From Bimuria novae-zelandiae CBS 107.79 (lineage: Eukaryota; Ascomycota; Dothideomycetes; Pleosporales; Didymosphaeriaceae), in contig ML976717.1 of assembly GCA_010015655.1 (NCBI GenBank), forward strand, positions 368,963 to 432,962: a DNA stretch of 64,000 nt, written 5' to 3'. Shown here in pieces: positions 60,106 to 64,000 of this stretch. The translations under genes and the position numbers were made by a program. The notes beneath the pieces are model-generated. The model made no database searches. It saw only the letters and a list, made by a program, of their open reading frames with translations, and was not told the origin of the DNA. How positions within the stretch are numbered: position 1 is the first letter of the stretch; each line of letters begins with the position of its first letter.

Positions 60106-63100
60106 CCCTAACCCAGGGCTGTAACTAGAGTCAGGGCTAAGTCCAGTTTTATAGTTAACTTTGTTAGGGATAGAATATCCGCGCTAGGCCAATTCCTATG
60201 CGTATATTTTATCACGTAGGCTAAGTCTAGTAAACACTTACTCGCCGGTCCAGTTAGGTTCCCATAGGCTAATTAACCTAAAATTTAGGCTATAGATTTA
60301 GCACGTTAAGTTACACGTCCTAGCTAATTTATAGCGCTAGAAACTATATAGTTATAGGTGTTAGGGTTGCGCGTTAGGGTTAGGGTAAACATAATAAGGC
60401 GGCGATTAGACACCGGAGGCGGCTCTAAAATAGTGGCTAACACGTAGTATAAGTAAAGACGCGTTAAGTCGCGAAGAATTCTACGCGTTAAAAAGGCCAT
60501 ATAGTGTAATAGGGACCTATTATTAGGACCTACCCGCAGTAGCGTCGAGCCTACTATTATGGCGAAAAGCAGTATTGCAAGCGAGTATTTTAAACATTTA
60601 CCCAAGCATTTATTAGCGATATGCAAAGAATGCAGGTACAGGGTTTTACCTAGCTAGGCCAGAAGCCATTTACAGCGTGTCCACAGGCTTAGTAGTAAGA
60701 AAGCGTAGCTAGTAGTAGACAAGCTTAGTAGCTAGGCCGGTTTAATATAGTATGCTGGCGAGCTAGAGGCGCCCCGTTAGACTATTAAGCCTATTAGCCA
60801 GTTACTAGTGTATACGGACGGGTTAATATGCCAATTAGATCCAGATCGATGTTACCAGATATTTTAAAGCAAAGAGGTTATAAGGAAGCATTAGTAAAAG
60901 GTGCATAATTAGTCACTAGCAGGCAGAGGTAGTTGTCCTAGTTAAATAGAGCGGAAGCGCATACAGTTACGTAATAAGCAGGGTTATAAAGCTATCTATT
61001 ACTAGCGATTGTTTGCCTAAGGCGCCAGTTCGTAGTATTTCGAGGTCCACTAACCCGACTCCACCCCCGAACCCGTGGACGGCGAGGCCGGGTGGGTAAG
61101 CGTTGGCAGGAACATGAATAAGGCATAGGCTAACGTGTAGAAGTAGGCCAGGACGACAATCTAAAACGGCGCGCGGGATAAAGTAAATCTATAATTAGAG
61201 TAGACTAGGTAAATACTATATTTAGTAGGTATAGAGCGGCCTAAATTATTGGCGAGCGTAGAAGAGCCTAAAGCTAAAGAGGAGCCTATAGTGGCTATTA
61301 TATAAGAGGCTATAGATAAGTTAGCGTAGTTTAGCTAGGCGTTTATTATCTACCGCACGGGGATATTCGTGCAATTAGAAGCGATCTAGACGGAGAAGCA
61401 CTAGACGCGGTTTACGCTATTATAGCTATATATAGATAAGAAGGTAGTTGGCGACCATGCCTAGCTATAGAAGTAGATGTTAATATTTTTTTAGCGGACG
61501 CAGTAAGCGCACGCGTGGAAGAGCCCTACGTACTAGTTTACCCAGTAGTAGCGCAAGGCGTGGGAGGCTTTAGTAAAGGCGGTAGGAGGAGCGGTAGAGG
61601 AGGAAGAGGAGGAAGAGAAGGAAGAAGAAGAAGAGGAAGAAGAGAAGGAAGAGAAGAAAGAGAAGGAAGAGATAAAAGAGATAGGAGACGGAGACGGCGG
61701 TGTAGATAAGGCGATAATAGACAACGTAGATAGTGTAGTGGGAGAGATAGAGGCCGAGTAGGAGATAGAGGAGGGTAGAATTATAGGCAAGCGTAAAGCG
61801 TTATTAAGTATTAAGAAATTATGTTTAGCGTTTTGTATCGTATTATTAAGCTAGTCTATTACCTATAAAGAGTACGATAGCCTGTTAGTGTGTGCATTAG
61901 CCATATTAGGGGTAAAGGAGGACGAGTAGAAGGGCGCCGAATAGTACCCGCCTATTTTATTAGCTATTATTAAGGTTACCTGGTTTATGGTAGTGTAGTA
62001 AGCGTTAGAATTATTAGATATATTCGTAAGAGATAACATGGACAGCGATAGCGCGTATAAGAGTAATAGGGATAGCACTTAGTAACAGGGCCGGCCAAAA
62101 GAGTGTTTATAGCACGTCTAGTAGATAATAAATAGGTTTATAGTGCGCGGTAACCACAGCCCCATATAGTAGATGTTGGATTTGCGGACGTACAGGCTGA
62201 AGATCCATTACAACACGACGTTACGCGGCTATATAGAGTGGGTAGGGCAGGACAAGTTATTATATAAGGAGCTATAGTTTACCATAGCCCAGTTCCGCAG
62301 CATGGTGCACGGGTTAAGGGAGGAGAGTTAATAATTATTAATAGAGAATTTATTATTTAGTAACAGCCCGTCTGCCGAGCCCGTCCCCAGCATCCCATAG
62401 GAGAGTTTACGCGATAATCTAACTAATAAGTAACTAGGGTGGAATTTTTTAAAAGACTAGCGCACCCGCATGCCCGTGGACGAGAAGTAATAGTTATATA
62501 AGCGGGTTGGTTAAAACGCCTAAATTAGGGACTAGTTTATAAAGCTAGGCACTTGTTTAGGCGTTAACCCGTAAGAGGTTAGGTAGTACATAAACTAGGT
62601 AGTTATATTTAGGGAGAAGTTAATTGCGTTAATGCATATTACGGGCGGATAGCTGGCCAGAGGACCCGAGATTATAAGCATCTAGCACAGCAACATAGTT
62701 AAAGGGGGCTACTATAATATATTCGTTAAGAACGGCAAGGTAGTGTTTGTAACAAGATACTATAAAGGGTATACCATTAGTAGTAACGTTAAGATTATTT
62801 ACTAGTATTTACCGCGCGAGGTGGGCAAGTTAGTAGTATATTATATATGGCTAGTGTTGCTGTTCCAGCAGCGGATAAAGGCAATAGTGTAAAAGAAGGA
62901 GGCAATTTCGTTATATATATAGTTAGCTAACCCCAACGGGCGCAAGTGGACGACGAACCAATTATAAAAGGTGTTAAAACGCGAGACTAGCGTTAGATTA
63001 GGCTAGTTATTAATAATTACTACATACCGTGAGATTGCCATTAGCATTAGTTAACGGTTTTTACGCAGGTCCGCGGCGTTTTAGCCAGAAAAAGGAGATA

Positions 63101-63934
63101 AAAGCGAGGCATAGAACAAAGAGAATACGATAGCGTTAGTAATAAATTTATAGGCTAGGCACACGGCGCACGTGGCGGGTATAGTATACGCATAAGGTAT
63201 TATAGAGCAGGCTAGGGTAGTAGTAGATAGGCAATAGTAGTTTTAGATATTAAGTATAGATTGGCATTAATTTTTAGGGTTTTCGCTAAATAGTAGCGAG
63301 GAGGATAGGTGCAGGAAGCGAAAGAGGGCGCCGTTCGAGAGTAAGGCGGACAAGGCCAGGATAAATTAGTGGGGAAGATTAAGAAAGATAAACACCGCCG
63401 AGCAGTTATAGAGGATGGCAGGTAAGATAGTAATATTTTAAAGCGTATAGCAAGAGGCGATTAATGCCATCGTAGGCGGAGAGAGCCCCGTGGTAGCGGT
63501 AATACTAATAAGGGCGGGTAAGAGCATATTATTTATATTACCGGCGTGGGCTAAGTAGGGCGGCATGACTATTATTATTATCCTGTTAATTATATTACGA
63601 GGCAACATAATATAGTAGTGTAGGAAGCTAGGGATATTGTGTGTAGCGTAGGAGAGCCGGCGCCCACTTAACGTAGTTATAATAGTGTTAGTAACGCCTA
63701 AGTTAGCTATTACGTAGGGGTTTATCACATTTATAAACTATTTAAGAGTAACACGGTAGTTAGACTAGATTGTGATTAATAAGTGCCATATTATATTAAA
63801 TCGGCGGTATATATTCCATAAGCAGATGCAGTAGTTGGGCAAGTTAGTAGCTATAGAGACGTAGATAGTATTATTAATAGTAACATTACCGCCTAGTAAA
63901 GAGGATAAGTTATTCTAATAAATGTATTTTAATT
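60106..63934 (+). pseudogene. TLH unit E, longest; RecQ motifs I-III visible
   Basis: The leader diverges from other units after cagggctg (60119-60290), then rejoins. The telomeric cluster is at 60361-60387. The acidic run at 61598-61680 is longer than in other units. RecQ core: RAGKSILFILPAWAK at about 63513 (motif I), TIIIILLIILRGNI (Ia), VIIVLVTPKLAI (Ib), LDXIVINKCHIILN (motif II, where DECH reads NKCH), and LLIVTLPPSKEDKLF (motif III), ending MYF next to ctaacccaggg. Asp-to-Asn and Glu-to-Lys in motif II are G-to-A changes that abolish the ATPase. The helicase C-terminal domain is absent. Confidence 0.86.
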
Positions 63935-64000
63935 CTAACCCAGGGCTGCATGAACATGTAGCCCTACATGTTAATAGGACCCTGGTTTTGTTAGGGATAG
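63935..64000 (+). repeat. Start of TLH unit F (runs off window)
   Basis: The first 66 bases match the leader of units A, C and D (ctaacccagggctgcatgaa, then catgttaataggaccctgg). The array therefore continues to the right. Confidence 0.88.

Larger units (their letters stand above)
39505..64000 (+). repeat. Head-to-tail array of 3'-truncated TLH units with telomeric junctions
   Basis: Six unit starts begin at the word ccctaacccaggg or a close variant: 39505, 42843, 54540, 57323, 60106 and 63935. Each unit starts with the same leader and runs in the same direction, but its 3' end differs. Units A and B are separated from C-F by an 8-kb block (46303-54539). CpA/TpG sites vary between units, and TAG/TAA codons pepper a conserved frame, as RIP would produce. 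Confidence 0.88.

Noticed and set aside
43061..62078. Repeated 70-100-codon minus-strand frames in the right array (several near-identical copies)
   Set aside because: RIP creates stops on the sense strand while leaving the antisense partly open; coding evidence (OrsD and RecQ motifs) is on the + strand.

Overview
The window looks like subtelomeric DNA of a filamentous ascomycete (Pezizomycotina). It carries HET-domain/NLR genes, short GT-AG introns with CTRAC-type branch sites, DUF3435 recombinase and OrsD/RecQ telomere-linked helicase remnants, and Fot1, Tc1, hAT and copia relatives. Most repeats show a repeat-induced point mutation (RIP) pattern: CpA to TpA and TpG to TpA changes that create TAG/TAA codons while the reading frame stays continuous. 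No prokaryotic features are present. I could not assign genus or species.

Layout. (1) 1-2.5 kb: a decayed copia Gag and a decayed Tc1/mariner transposase. (2) 3.07-4.63 kb: a gene fusing a protein kinase to a T5orf172-type GIY-YIG domain. (3) 4.9-9.5 kb: a Fot1/pogo element with clear terminal inverted repeats, a second more decayed relative beside it, and LTR-like debris. (4) 9.5-20 kb: two AT-rich blocks with a strongly pyrimidine-rich + strand and interstitial CCCTAA repeats. They alternate with two minus-strand fossils of a telomere-linked RecQ helicase (TLH). (5) 20-25.6 kb: a hAT element, a copia pol 3' fragment with its LTR, and a 20-bp tandem repeat. (6) 25.7-39.4 kb: a higher-GC gene island. 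It holds a HET-NLR-TPR gene inside a ~600-bp-arm inverted repeat, a PD-(D/E)XK nuclease-like gene, a gene of unknown function, an NLR relic, a BTB relic and a DUF3435 tyrosine-recombinase relic. (7) 39.5-64 kb: a head-to-tail array of RIP-mutated TLH units on the + strand, each starting at CCCTAACCCAGGG and cut off at different 3' points. An 8-kb block with a 1,426-codon frame-preserved fossil ORF of unknown function interrupts it.

The TLH fossils left of the island point left and those on the right point right, so the island sits between two divergent subtelomeric repeat domains. Only three or four genes look potentially functional: kinase/GIY-YIG, HET-NLR, PD-(D/E)XK and the 370-residue unknown. 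The NLR, the nuclease-like protein and the recombinase relic resemble the mix often found in fungal accessory or mobile regions; that is context, not proof of a shared system. A 901-base N run lies inside the NLR TPR array.
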